The notes: a model not told the origin generated them from the sequence alone. A stretch of DNA of 64,000 nucleotides from Kiloniellales bacterium (GCA_030066685.1 JASJBF010000026.1:109688-173687); one strand, 5' to 3'; positions 14,979-24,234 are shown, counted from the first letter of the stretch. Made by a program: numbers and translations.

Positions 14979-17168
14979 TTGACCAGCCAGTCGATGACGC
15001 GCGCGCCAGACGCCGACCTTTCCGAGCAGGCCTTTCGGTTCGTCATCCTGGTCGGCCTGACGCCGGCCATCATGACCAGCCTGATCGCGCCGCGCTTCTG
15101 GATCGAGCAGTTCGCGCTCTGCCTGGGCAGCTGCCGGCCGGAACGGCTCATCGAGCCCCTCGTCGCGGGTTTCCCGCTCTACACCGCGATCGCGTTCCTG
15201 GCCCTCGCGCTGGGCCTCGCCCTCGCCCTGCGCCGGCTTATGCGCTGGCGCACGCTCCTGCTGGCGCCGCTGCTGCTTTTCGTCCTGCGGGGCCCGCTGG
15301 ACATCGCGCTGGACGGTGTCCTGTCGGCACTGCTCGAACCGGGCCGCTACTTCTTCGGCGAGTGGCTCTACAACGTCTCGACCTCCGTCGTCTTCGTCTG
15401 CCTGGCGCTCTCGCCGCGGCGCGTCATCCGCACGCCGGTCTTCGCGGCCTTCGTCGGCTTCCTGGTGCTGGCGATGCTCGTCGAGCCGCATTTCGGCGCG
15501 GGCGAGTGGCTCTTCTTCCTCGCCAGCTTCGCCGTCGCGCGGATCGTCGTGGGCTTCGTCCGCGAGAACTGGGCGCTCTTCGCGCGGATCGGCATGGGGC
15601 GCACGGCGGTGCTGCTGGGCAGGTCGCTGGTGCTGATGATACCGATCCTGGTGCTGATCGGCTTCGGCGAGCTGCTCCGGCAGAAGCTGGACTCGGCGGT
15701 CTCCGCTGCCGCCTACGACAACCGCCCGCTCTGCGCCTATCGGGAGCGGCTGCCGCGTCCAAGCGGCCCGCAGCCCGACGTGGCGGACCCCGGGATCCCG
15801 CTCATCCAGTGCAAGCTCGGGCCACTGGAAGGCGAGGCCGAGGCGGCCAGGAAGCTGAAGATCCACCACAAGAAGCTCGCGGCGGCCGACTCCTGCCTCC
15901 GCTACCACCGCGAAAACGGTGCTGTGACGCCCGCGCCCGAACTGGAACGCGATCTCTGCTACTACACCGAATACCTCTACGCCGGCCGGGCGGAGGCCAT
16001 CGACAAGGCCTTGCTGAAGCACACCAACGGCACTGCAAAGACCGCCGACCAGATTCGCAGTGACGCCGAGGCCGCGGTCGAGACCGCCCTGCCCGACGTC
16101 AGGATCTACAACCCCAAGGTCCGCTGCACGGATTTCCCCTGGCTGCCCTGCGAGCTTAAGCAGGGTGTCCTCTACATCACCGAGGGCGCGGTCAACGGCG
16201 CCATCGGCCGCGCCCGGGGCTCGGTCGTCGACGCCGTCAACGACGTGGTCGGGGAGGCCGAGGAGCTCGATGCAGAGATCACGGAGGCGCTGAGGCAGCG
16301 GGTCGAGGACACGACCGAGCAGCTACGCCTGGCGACCCGGGCGGCGCTCGCCAACGGCTTCGATCTGGTCGGCGTCTTCGATCGAGTCCTGCTTGTGCTG
16401 CTGGTGCTCGCCTTCCTGAAGAGCCTGCTCTTCATCTTCGCCCGGGTCGTCTTCACCTCGGTCGATCCCAACGCGGTGATCGAGTTCGCCGAGCCCGGGA
16501 GCGAGATGCCCCGCGGCCGCATCGTGGTCCACGGCAAGCGCTACACCCTGGAGGGCGAGCAGCGCGTCTTCTACGCCCGGCAGGCGCAGGTCGAGGGCAT
16601 CGCGCCCAGCATCGCCCTGCCGCGGCCCTTCGCCTGCGTGCTCAACCGCCTCGCCTCGGGGGTCTACCTGATGAACCGGGCCGACCCGGCGCGCGCGCCC
16701 GAGGGTCGTATCGTCTTCAAGACCGGCGACGTCCGCCAGTTCGTCGAATGGGACCTCGCGGCGGGCGAGGAGGTGATCTTCCACTTCAAGGATTTCATCG
16801 CCGCCGATAAGAGCGTCGGCTTCTCGACCCTTGTCAGCTTCAAGATCCCGACCCTGCTGATGGGCCGCTTTCTCTACCGGGTGGCGCGGGGCCCCGGCCG
16901 GCTGATCCTGCGCACCGACGGCGCCGCCGAGACCGTGGACGAGGCCGATGCGACCCTGTCAAAGCCGGTGCACCGGGTCGTCGCCTGGCATCGGGCCGCG
17001 CGCTTCAAGCTGGAAGCCGAGCAGAGTTTTGCCGACATCTACCTGAGCGGCGTCCACGTCAAGATGAGCCCGGGCGACATGGTGGTCTTCGTCGCCGAGG
17101 CCGGTGACCGCCGCCGCGTCGGCACCGGCGCGGTGCGCTTCCTCAAGAACTTTATCCTGCCGGTCTGA
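14979..17168 (+). CDS. Large polytopic membrane protein of unknown function
   Basis: 729 residues, not assigned to a known family. The first ~230 residues contain about seven hydrophobic segments (around 19-40, 64-86, 91-112, 129-146, 150-168, 171-190 and 206-226). A long soluble region follows (about 235-465), with six cysteines spread over RPLCAY, IQCKLG, SCLRYH, LCYYTE, VRCTDF and LPCELK, consistent with disulfides outside the cytoplasm, plus a heptad-like stretch near 400-460. One further membrane helix (about 468-492) leads to a C-terminal ~235-residue beta-rich domain (VVHGKRYTLEGEQRVFYARQ and onward) that recalls AIM24/TIM24-like folds only vaguely. It appears to be a stand-alone gene with its own promoter. 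Transport, sensing and secretion roles are all open. Confidence 0.85.
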   Translation: MTSQSMTRAPDADLSEQAFRFVILVGLTPAIMTSLIAPRFWIEQFALCLGSCRPERLIEPLVAGFPLYTAIAFLALALGLALALRRLMRWRTLLLAPLLLFVLRGPLDIALDGVLSALLEPGRYFFGEWLYNVSTSVVFVCLALSPRRVIRTPVFAAFVGFLVLAMLVEPHFGAGEWLFFLASFAVARIVVGFVRENWALFARIGMGRTAVLLGRSLVLMIPILVLIGFGELLRQKLDSAVSAAAYDNRPLCAYRERLPRPSGPQPDVADPGIPLIQCKLGPLEGEAEAARKLKIHHKKLAAADSCLRYHRENGAVTPAPELERDLCYYTEYLYAGRAEAIDKALLKHTNGTAKTADQIRSDAEAAVETALPDVRIYNPKVRCTDFPWLPCELKQGVLYITEGAVNGAIGRARGSVVDAVNDVVGEAEELDAEITEALRQRVEDTTEQLRLATRAALANGFDLVGVFDRVLLVLLVLAFLKSLLFIFARVVFTSVDPNAVIEFAEPGSEMPRGRIVVHGKRYTLEGEQRVFYARQAQVEGIAPSIALPRPFACVLNRLASGVYLMNRADPARAPEGRIVFKTGDVRQFVEWDLAAGEEVIFHFKDFIAADKSVGFSTLVSFKIPTLLMGRFLYRVARGPGRLILRTDGAAETVDEADATLSKPVHRVVAWHRAARFKLEAEQSFADIYLSGVHVKMSPGDMVVFVAEAGDRRRVGTGAVRFLKNFILPV

Positions 17169-17217
17169 GCCGCCCGGCCCGCCGGCCGCCCCTGGCGACG
17201 GCGCCCGCGCGAAAACC

Positions 17218-17499
17218 CTACTGCGCGGTCGCTTCGATGCGCCCGGTCCTCAGTTCGATCCTCAGCTTCACGGGCTTGTCTTCCCAAAGCGCCCGGGCCT
17301 CGCAGATTCGCCCGCCGCAGGTGGTGTTCTCGACCCCGGTGTAGCCCACTTCCTGCAGCGCCGCCGCGACCTTCGTCGCGTGCTGCGCCGCGTTGGTGCC
17401 TTCCAGGATCGATTTCATCTGGCTTGGCGGATCTGCGGCCATCGCCGCCGCACTCCCGCCGATCGTCAGAGCCATGCAGAACACCGCTAAACGCGTCAT
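17218..17499 (-). CDS. Small secreted protein, PepSY-like single repeat
   Basis: 93 residues from ATG 17499. A clear signal peptide (MTRLAVFCMALTIGGSAAAMA, cleavage after AMA) leads to one ~70-residue unit: an amphipathic helix (NAAQHATKVAAALQEVGY), a pair of cysteines (C-x4-C in TCGGRIC) and a beta hairpin ending KLRIELRTGRIEA. Helix followed by 'x-v-x-v-x-tG-x-i' strands is reminiscent of PepSY domains, but I do not claim membership. The protein at 47464-47979 carries two copies of the same unit behind a nearly identical signal peptide. The disulfide and periplasmic location are inferred. It converges on the membrane protein gene. Function unknown. Confidence 0.8.
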   Translation of the reverse strand: MTRLAVFCMALTIGGSAAAMAADPPSQMKSILEGTNAAQHATKVAAALQEVGYTGVENTTCGGRICEARALWEDKPVKLRIELRTGRIEATAQ

Positions 17500-17827
17500 C
17501 GCTTCTCTCCTTCCCAAAGCTGTCATCTGCCCCGAGACCCGGCCTCGGCAAATCGCCCGTGTCGACTTCACGGCGACGGACACGAAGGCGCCGAAGTGCA
17601 GCACCCGGAACCGGTGAATTGCGACGTACTCTTGCGATACGGTGGGGTCGTCTTCTCCAGATCACCCTCAGACCCTTCGTGACCCTGCTTTCGGCAGCGC
17701 CGGTCCGCGCCTTGCGCTCGACACGGAATCTCACGGAGCGGGCCGCGCCCGAGTTTTGCCGCTCCGACCGCCGGCGATTATGATGTCTTGGGCCGCATAG
17801 CCGTGACACTGGGATCGGGAGGCATTC
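17500..17827. other. Intergenic region with a fragment of the downstream FAD gene
   Basis: No intact gene. Bases 17691-17744 encode, in one plus frame, SAAPVRALRSTRNLTERA, matching SAAQVRALRSTRNLTELI of the FAD oxidoreductase at 18439-18492. Most nucleotide differences are synonymous. Flanking sequence does not match, so this looks like a remnant of a paralogous gene. Confidence 0.6.
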
Positions 17828-18217
17828 ATGAAGCACCGGGAAGTCGGGCAGCTGATCACGAGGAAGGACCTGGTCTGTCTCACGGGTGGCGCGACGGTTC
17901 GAGAAGCCTGTCGGCTCATGGCCGAGCAGCGGGTCGGCGCGGTCCTGATCTTGGAGGGATCTACCCTTCAAGGGATCTTTACCGAGCGCGACGCGCTGAA
18001 CCGCGTGCTGGCCGCGGCGCGCGATCCGGACACCACGCGCCTCTTCGAAGTGATGACGGAGAAGCTGGTCACCTTGGGGCCGAATGCCGCGGCCGTGGAC
18101 GCCTTGCGGCTCATGAGCGAAATCGGCTTTCGCCATCTGCCGGTGGTCGAAGACGACCACATCTACGGCATCATCTCCCTACGCGATTTCATCGGCGCCG
18201 AGTTCCAGCAGGCCTGA
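17828..18217 (+). CDS. CBS-domain pair protein
   Basis: 129 residues forming a stand-alone Bateman module: CBS1 (ATVREACRLMAEQRVGAVLIL...GIFTERDALNRVL, about 22-70) and CBS2 (AAAVDALRLMSEIGFRHLPVV...YGIISLRDFIG, about 86-124). Such modules bind adenosyl nucleotides or NAD(H) and regulate partner proteins. No partner domain is attached. It precedes the FAD/GcvT enzyme by about 40 nt, so cotranscription is likely. A regulatory link to that enzyme is only suggested by position. Confidence 0.9.
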   Translation: MKHREVGQLITRKDLVCLTGGATVREACRLMAEQRVGAVLILEGSTLQGIFTERDALNRVLAAARDPDTTRLFEVMTEKLVTLGPNAAAVDALRLMSEIGFRHLPVVEDDHIYGIISLRDFIGAEFQQA

Positions 18218-18258
18218 CGACCATATGGCGGGGAAGGGGTGCCAAGCAGTGGATCGGC

Positions 18259-20703
18259 GTGGCCGTGACCGATACTTCGCCTGCAGGAACTGAGTCGGAC
18301 ATCCCCGCCCAGGCCTCCGTCGTCGTGATCGGCGGCGGCGTCATGGGCTGCTCGACGCTCTACCACCTGGCCAAGCAGGGCGTGAGCGACGCCATCCTGC
18401 TCGAGCGCAACCGGCTCACCTCGGGCACGACTTGGCATTCCGCGGCGCAGGTCCGCGCCCTGCGCTCGACCCGCAACCTCACCGAGCTGATCCGCTATTC
18501 GATCGCGCTCTATCGCCGGCTCGAGGAGGAAACCGGACAGGCGACCGGCTGGATCAACGCGGGCTCGATCTCCATCGCGACGACCCCGGACCGACTCACG
18601 CACATTCGCCGCCAGGCGGCTTTGTCCCGCCTCTACGGCCTGCGCGCCGAGGTCATCGGCGCCGGCGAGGCCAAGGAGCGCTGGCCGCTGATGAACGCGG
18701 CGGACGTGATCGGCGCCGTCTGGTCGCCCGAGGACGGGCGGGTCAGCCCCTCGGACCTCTGCGCGGCGCTGGTCAAGGGCGCCAGAGCCGCGGGCGCGCG
18801 GATCTTCGAGAACACGCCGGTTACCGGGATCGTTACCAGGGGCGGGCGGATTGCCGCGGTCGAGACCGCCGGCGGCCGCATCGGCTGCGATGCCGTCGCC
18901 CTCTGCGCGGGCTTGTGGAGCCGCAAGGTCGCCGCCCTGGCCGGGGCGCAGGTGCCGCTCTGGCCCTGCGAGCACTTCTACCTCCTGACCCGGCCGGTCG
19001 AGGGGATCGAGGGCAATCTGCCGACGCTCTCGGACCACGACAGCCATCTCTACCTCCGCGACGACTCCGGCGGCCTTCTGGTCGGCTGCTTCGAGCCCCT
19101 GGGCAAGGCCATCGACCCGGACAGCCTGGGCGAGGACTTTTCCTTTCAGCTGCTGCCCGAGGACTGGGATCACTTCGAGCCGATGATGGTCAAGGCGCTG
19201 CACCGGCTGCCGGCGCTCGAAGACGCAGGGGTGCGGATGCTGCTCAACGGGCCGGAGAGCTTCACCCCGGACGGCAGCTTCCTCCTGGGCGAGACGGCGG
19301 AGACCGCCGGGCTCTTTCTCGGCTGCGGCATGAACTCGGTGGGCGTGGCCACCGGTGGCGGCGCCGGCATGGCCCTGGCCCAGGCCATCGCGACGGGACA
19401 CTTGCCCTTCGACCTGCAGGAAGCCGATCCCATGCGCTTTCCCGCCTGCTTCGACTCGGCGGAGGTCCTGGCCGCCCGCGTGCCGGAGGTGCTGGGCAAG
19501 CACTACGAGATCGCCTATCCGCACCGCCAGTGGTCGAGCGCGCGCGGTCTGCGCCGGACGCCGCTGCACGCGCGCTGGTGCGAAGAAGACGCCTACTTCG
19601 GACAGGTCGCCGGCTTCGAGCGCCCCCTTGTCTTCGGATCCCCGACGGCGCCGAAGCCGAGCTTCGGCCGGCCGGACTGCTTCGAACAGGTCGGCGCGGA
19701 GGTGGCGCAGGCCCACCGGCGCGCCGCGGTCTTCGATCAGTCGACTCTCGGCAAGATCGCCGTGCGCGGCCCGGACGCCGAGAGCTTTCTCGATCGAGTC
19801 TGCAGCAACCGGATGGACCGGGCGCCGTGCCGCCTGGCCTACACCTTGATGCTAAACCCGCGCGGCGGGATCGAAAGCGACATGACCGTGCAGCGCCTGT
19901 CCGAAGAGTGTTACCGGCTCTTCGTCGGGACCGCGGCGCTGAAGCGGAACCTCGCCTGGCTGAATCGGCACCTGGGAAAGGGCGAGCGGGTCGAGATCGC
20001 CGACGAGACGGAGGCCTTCGCGGTCCTCGCCCTGATGGGCCCCGACGCCTCCCGGATCGTGGCGGATTTGGGCGCCGGCGCGCTGAACGCCCTTGGATAC
20101 TTCCGGCACGGCGTCGCCGAAGTTGCCGGCGTCGCCGTCCGCGCCGCGCGCCTTTCCTATGTCGGGGAGGCGGGCTGGGAGTTGACCTGCGCGGCCGCGG
20201 CGGCGGACAGGCTCTATCAAGCCTTGCGGGCCGCGGGCGCCAAGCCGGCCGGCGCCCTCGCGCAAACCTCCATGCGGATCGAAAAGCGCTTCCCCGCCTT
20301 CGGTCCCGATCTCGACAGCGATCTCTCGCCGGACGAGGCCGGCCTCGGCTTCGCGCTGGCGATGCAGACGGACTTCATCGGCCGGGCCGCGGTGGAAGCA
20401 CAGCGGCGAAATCCGCCCGGCCGGCGGCTGGTCAGCGTCCTGCTCGACGATCCGGCGGCCGTGCCCTTGGGCAACGAGCCGGTCATCCGCGACGGCGCCA
20501 TCATCGGCAAGTCGACCTCGGCCGCCTTCGGCTACCGGGTCGGCCGGCCGGTCGCGCTTGCGCTCATCCAGACCGCGCCCAGCCGCGACCTCGAGGGCCT
20601 GCAGGTCGAGATCGACATCGCCGGCGAAACGTGGCGCGGCGCCGTCACGGCACGCGCCGTCTTCGATCCGGCCGGAGACCGGATGAAGCCGCCGAGCCGA
20701 TAG
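18259..20703 (+). CDS. FAD-dependent oxidoreductase/GcvT fusion (sarcosine/dimethylglycine dehydrogenase family)
   Basis: 814 residues, as usual for the family. The N-terminal DAO-type FAD domain has VVVIGGGVMGCSTLYHLAKQG near residue 16 and the flavin-attachment region SGTTWHSAAQVR. The central FAO_M region is followed by GCV_T (from ~430: FDQSTLGKIAVRGPDAESFLDRVCSNR) and GCV_T_C domains, which bind tetrahydrofolate. The family oxidatively demethylates glycine derivatives (sarcosine, dimethylglycine) and passes formaldehyde to folate. The start is uncertain: GTG 18259 or GTG 18265, no ATG fits. The TAG stop at 20701-20703 is supplied by the first base pairs of the double-hairpin repeat, suggesting repeat insertion trimmed or replaced the original C-terminus. 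The FAD-site His of TWHSA is present. Confidence 0.92.
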   Translation: MAVTDTSPAGTESDIPAQASVVVIGGGVMGCSTLYHLAKQGVSDAILLERNRLTSGTTWHSAAQVRALRSTRNLTELIRYSIALYRRLEEETGQATGWINAGSISIATTPDRLTHIRRQAALSRLYGLRAEVIGAGEAKERWPLMNAADVIGAVWSPEDGRVSPSDLCAALVKGARAAGARIFENTPVTGIVTRGGRIAAVETAGGRIGCDAVALCAGLWSRKVAALAGAQVPLWPCEHFYLLTRPVEGIEGNLPTLSDHDSHLYLRDDSGGLLVGCFEPLGKAIDPDSLGEDFSFQLLPEDWDHFEPMMVKALHRLPALEDAGVRMLLNGPESFTPDGSFLLGETAETAGLFLGCGMNSVGVATGGGAGMALAQAIATGHLPFDLQEADPMRFPACFDSAEVLAARVPEVLGKHYEIAYPHRQWSSARGLRRTPLHARWCEEDAYFGQVAGFERPLVFGSPTAPKPSFGRPDCFEQVGAEVAQAHRRAAVFDQSTLGKIAVRGPDAESFLDRVCSNRMDRAPCRLAYTLMLNPRGGIESDMTVQRLSEECYRLFVGTAALKRNLAWLNRHLGKGERVEIADETEAFAVLALMGPDASRIVADLGAGALNALGYFRHGVAEVAGVAVRAARLSYVGEAGWELTCAAAAADRLYQALRAAGAKPAGALAQTSMRIEKRFPAFGPDLDSDLSPDEAGLGFALAMQTDFIGRAAVEAQRRNPPGRRLVSVLLDDPAAVPLGNEPVIRDGAIIGKSTSAAFGYRVGRPVALALIQTAPSRDLEGLQVEIDIAGETWRGAVTARAVFDPAGDRMKPPSR

Positions 20704-20811
20704 AGCGGGATGATTTGAAGTCGAATCGACTTCAAATCTGAATCCCGCTCTACTTCAACAGATCAGAGCACGATGATATGAGGTTGCTTCAACCTCATAT
20801 CATCGTGCTCT
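20702..20811. repeat. Double-hairpin repeat, copy 2 (convergent junction)
   Basis: Second copy of the element at 12203-12312, about 92% identical: hairpin one at 20702-20751 and hairpin two at 20765-20811. It fills the whole gap between the convergent FAD/GcvT gene, whose stop lies within it, and the radical SAM gene, whose stop is 4 nt away. Confidence 0.93.
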
Positions 20812-20814
20812 AGC

Positions 20815-22659
20815 CTACTCTTGTGCCCGCCTCGAGGTCATGGTCGCCCCGCCGCTGACGCCTTGCGCTCGGCTATCGCTGCGCAGAGGCGCCCGAACCC
20901 TGGCATGTCGCCGACGCCGCTTCACCACTTCGGCCTTTGCCGCCTCCCTTGAGTTGAAGAGGTCCAGTTCGACGGCCTCGTCCTCCGCCGCCGGCGTGAG
21001 GGACAGGTCGGAATAGGCCGCGCGCCGCGGATCACGCTCGATCTGCCGGCGAACCCGGTTCATCCGCCACGCGACTCGCGCGATGTGCGCATGTTTGACC
21101 GCGAAGTCGACGACATAATGCCAATAGAAGCTCAGTCGGTCTTCGACCGGAAGCCCCGGACGCCGGTCGCGCCGATACTTGCGCCGCAGGATGCCGCCTT
21201 CCAAGGGGTGTACCTTCTCCAGGAAGATGAGGCCGTAGAACCACAGCAGATCGGCGAGGATCCAGGTCACGTCGATGCCGCGGGCCGCGGCGCGGCGCAT
21301 GACCGTCTCCATGTGCGCCGGCGTGTAATAGGTCTCCCACGCCAAGAAATTTGCCCGCTGCCATTCGGCCTCGCTCATCCGCGGATGCTGCATGGTGACA
21401 TGGTTGAGGTCGTAGCTGTTGAGATCGGGTGCCATCCATTGGCCCTTGGCGGCCATGTCGCGGTGATCGGCGGACCCGGGCAGCGGCGTCAGGTTGAAGA
21501 ACTCGACAAGGTCGAGCGGCAGCTCGCGCTGGATGATCTCGATGTCGCGGACGATCGTCTCGGCATTGTCGCCCGGGAAGCCGAGGATATAGCCGGCATA
21601 GGTGCGGGCGCCGATGTCCTTCCAGGCCTGGAGCATCGCGCGGTATTCGGTGATCCGGTTTTGCCGCTTGGAGACCCCGACCAGGCTTTCCGGATTGATG
21701 TTCTCCAGGCCAATGAACACGCGGTCGATGCCGGCTCGCCCCGCCTTTTCGACGAAGTTCGGGATCTTGTGGCACAGCGTATCGACCTGTACGAGGAAGC
21801 GGATCGGGAGCCCTTCCTTCTCCCGCAGATCGATCAAGCGGTCGAAGATCGCTTCCCAGTTCTTGTTGCGTGCGAGGTTGTCGTCCGTGATGAAGAAATG
21901 GTCGACCCCCTGAGCCAGGTTGTCGCGGACGATCTGCTCGACGGCGTCGGCGTCGCGGAAACGCGACTTGCGGCCCTGGACATTGATGATGGTGCAGAAC
22001 GAGCATTGGAAGGGGCAACCGCGCCCGGCATCGAAGCTCGACTGTGCGCCGATGGTGCGCCGGACGCGCGCATAGGGCAGGAAGGGCAGGGCCGCACCCT
22101 GCAAGTCGGGAACCGCCCCTAGGTGGTTGTAGACCGGCTTGAGTGCGCCCCGGTAGGCGTCGCCGAGCACTTCCGCCATGCGACCTTCCTCGGCCTCTCC
22201 CGCAAACAGGGAGATCCCAAGATCTTGCGCCTCACGCAACTCGGGCGTGAGGCCGGGCAGCATCGCCAGGCAACCGGACACGTGGAACCCGCCGATACAG
22301 ACCTGGACGCCGGCTGCGCGCAGCGGTCGCGCGATGTCCATGGCGCGCGGGAACTGGTTTGACTGCACGCCGACGAGGGCGACCAGGCCGCGGCCGCCGG
22401 CTTTCCTTATCCGCCGGATGATCTTTGCCGGCTTGATGCGGGCGTTGGTCTCGTCGAGGGCCGTCAACTCCAGGTCCACGTTGTCGCCCAGCACTCTCCG
22501 CGCACGGCAATCGACCGCCAATCCGTAGATCGCAGCCAGCGAATTGGAGGGGATCCAAGAGCGCAGCCACTGTATGACGTAGCCGTCGTCGTCATAGTGC
22601 GACGGCTTGATCATCACCAGGCAGAACGCCTTGCGGGTCTTGCGCCGAAACTTAGCCAT
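20815..22659 (-). CDS. B12-binding-type radical SAM protein
   Basis: 614 residues from ATG 22659 (an ATG at 22689 would add ten). The N-terminal ~190 residues match the Rossmann-like cobalamin-binding region of class B radical SAM proteins (LVALVGVQSNQFP, VQVCIGGFHVSG), without a DxHxxG motif that I can see. The radical SAM core begins with GRGCPFQCSFC, C215, C219 and C222 ligating the 4Fe-4S cluster, followed by the GGE-like HFFITDDNLARN strand and GLENINPESL. The C-terminus is a long, basic tail after a DUF4070-like helical part. The family methylates or rearranges unactivated carbons; BchE, HpnJ and hopanoid enzymes are relatives. No substrate clue is given by the neighbours. Confidence 0.88.
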   Translation of the reverse strand: MAKFRRKTRKAFCLVMIKPSHYDDDGYVIQWLRSWIPSNSLAAIYGLAVDCRARRVLGDNVDLELTALDETNARIKPAKIIRRIRKAGGRGLVALVGVQSNQFPRAMDIARPLRAAGVQVCIGGFHVSGCLAMLPGLTPELREAQDLGISLFAGEAEEGRMAEVLGDAYRGALKPVYNHLGAVPDLQGAALPFLPYARVRRTIGAQSSFDAGRGCPFQCSFCTIINVQGRKSRFRDADAVEQIVRDNLAQGVDHFFITDDNLARNKNWEAIFDRLIDLREKEGLPIRFLVQVDTLCHKIPNFVEKAGRAGIDRVFIGLENINPESLVGVSKRQNRITEYRAMLQAWKDIGARTYAGYILGFPGDNAETIVRDIEIIQRELPLDLVEFFNLTPLPGSADHRDMAAKGQWMAPDLNSYDLNHVTMQHPRMSEAEWQRANFLAWETYYTPAHMETVMRRAAARGIDVTWILADLLWFYGLIFLEKVHPLEGGILRRKYRRDRRPGLPVEDRLSFYWHYVVDFAVKHAHIARVAWRMNRVRRQIERDPRRAAYSDLSLTPAAEDEAVELDLFNSREAAKAEVVKRRRRHARVRAPLRSDSRAQGVSGGATMTSRRAQE

Positions 22660-23334
22660 TGTCGCACCCGTGATCGAGATCGAAACCATGGATCGGCCTG
22701 AGGCCGTCCACAGGCGGAGAAGCTACCTTAAGCTCTCTCATGGCGGTGCTCTATCCGGATCTGGTAAGTCCTGAAGTCCCGAGAACCTCACTTTCCTCAC
22801 GCGGCAAAGCCATGCATGCCTGGACTCGCGAGCGCGCCGAAGGGCTCCGTGATGTCCGAGACTTCGGAAAGCACGTCCATCCTGGGTCTTTGCGTCCGGC
22901 GGTAAGCGATCTCGGCCGCTGTCCGATCTGATGGAACCGCCATGCCGTCCATCTCGCCGGGTTCGGCGCCCCGAGTTCCAGGTGTGAGCGCAGCATCTCG
23001 CCCAGACGCGGCCGCGTCCGATCATGCAGTGCGCTCCACAAGGGGTTTGGCGGCAAGGTTACATTGACTCCCTCGGCTCCGGATAGCCTGCAACGGCATC
23101 GCCCTGCCGACTCGGGGTCAGGACAGGCCTTCAGGCTGCAGGCCTCGAAATCCGCCAATGGAATTGCACTTGGCAAGCTGCCGCGCGTCCCTTTAGCCTT
23201 GGCGGGGTCTCGGTCGAAGGGTTCAGGTGCGGAGAGTTTCCTTCCCCGAACTCGCGACGGAGACCGCAGGGCGTTGCCGCGGAAAGACGGCGGCCCTGTG
23301 GCCGGCGGCTCTTGGCGGTGTTTGGAAGGCGAAG
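22660..23334. other. Intergenic region, nothing recognised
   Basis: 675 nt between divergent radical SAM and aldo-keto reductase genes. Several open frames exist on both strands, but none has family sequence, a ribosome-binding site with sensible start, or codon use that stands out. It should hold both promoters. Confidence 0.5.
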
Positions 23335-24177
23335 ATGACGGTTTCGGTGCACAGGCTGCCGGCGAACGGCGCGGACATCCCGGCCATCGGGCTGGGAACC
23401 TGGACCTATGACGACGAGACGGCAACGCGCCTGGTCTCGGAGGCCATCGGCATCGGCTACCGCCACATCGACACCGCCGCGATGTACCAGAACGAGGCCG
23501 GCGTCGGCGCGGGGATCCGCATGTCCGGCACGCCACGGAACGAAATCTTCCTGACCACGAAGGTCTGGCACACGGACATCGCGGCGGGCGACCTGCAGCG
23601 CTCGGTCGAAGCGAGCCTCGAGCGCCTGGACGCCGGCTATCTGGATCTCGTTCTCATCCATTGGCCGTCGCGCGGGGTTCCGCTGGCGGAATCGATCGCG
23701 GCGCTGAACGACGTCCGCGACCGGGGCTACGCGCGCCACATCGGGGTATCGAATTTCCCGGTGGCGCTCCTGGAGGCGGCCGTGAAGCTCTCGAAGGCGC
23801 CCTTGGCCTGCAATCAGGTCGAGTATCATCCCTTCCTCAGCCAGGACAGGTTGCTGGCGGCCTGCCGGGCCCACGGTATTGCTATGGTTTCCTATTGTCC
23901 CCTGGCGCGCGGCAGCGAGCTGGCGTCAGAGCCCGCGATCGCCGCGGCGGCGCAGCGGCTCGACAGGAGCCCGGCACAGATCGTCCTGCGCTGGCATGTT
24001 CAGCAGTCCGGCGTCGCCGCCATCCCGCGGTCGTCGCGGCCCGAGCGGATCGCGGAGAACCTGCAGGTCTTCGACTTTTCGTTGTCGGACGAGGAGGTCA
24101 CCTCGATCTCCGCCCTCGGATCGCGCGGCGCGCGGATCTGCGATTTCGAGTTCTCTCCCGACTGGGATCCAGCCTGA
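23335..24177 (+). CDS. Aldo/keto reductase
   Basis: 280 residues. TIM-barrel AKR with the catalytic tetrad visible: Asp and Tyr in YRHIDTAAMYQNE (about residues 42-54), Lys in FLTTKVWH and His in LVLIHWPSRG. The NADPH-binding C-terminal AIPRSSRPERIAENL is standard for the AKR3/AKR5 (2,5-diketo-D-gluconate reductase-like) group. It reduces an aldehyde or ketone with NADPH; the natural substrate is unclear. ATG 23335 follows GGAAGGCGAAG. The frame is open further upstream, but only the part from here matches the family length. No operon partner is evident. Confidence 0.92.
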   Translation: MTVSVHRLPANGADIPAIGLGTWTYDDETATRLVSEAIGIGYRHIDTAAMYQNEAGVGAGIRMSGTPRNEIFLTTKVWHTDIAAGDLQRSVEASLERLDAGYLDLVLIHWPSRGVPLAESIAALNDVRDRGYARHIGVSNFPVALLEAAVKLSKAPLACNQVEYHPFLSQDRLLAACRAHGIAMVSYCPLARGSELASEPAIAAAAQRLDRSPAQIVLRWHVQQSGVAAIPRSSRPERIAENLQVFDFSLSDEEVTSISALGSRGARICDFEFSPDWDPA

Positions 24178-24234
24178 CCGGGCTGGCGTCGCACCGCCGC
24201 CTGACGTCGTGTCCATCGAAGATCGCAAGTCCAT

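Noticed and set aside
12203..20811. Double-hairpin repeats as a CRISPR array or insertion sequence
   Set aside because: Only two copies, 8.5 kb apart, no spacers, no transposase, no target duplication seen.
22751..23536. Minus-strand open frame in the radical SAM/aldo-keto reductase gap
   Set aside because: It runs across the start of the aldo-keto reductase and has no recognisable domain.
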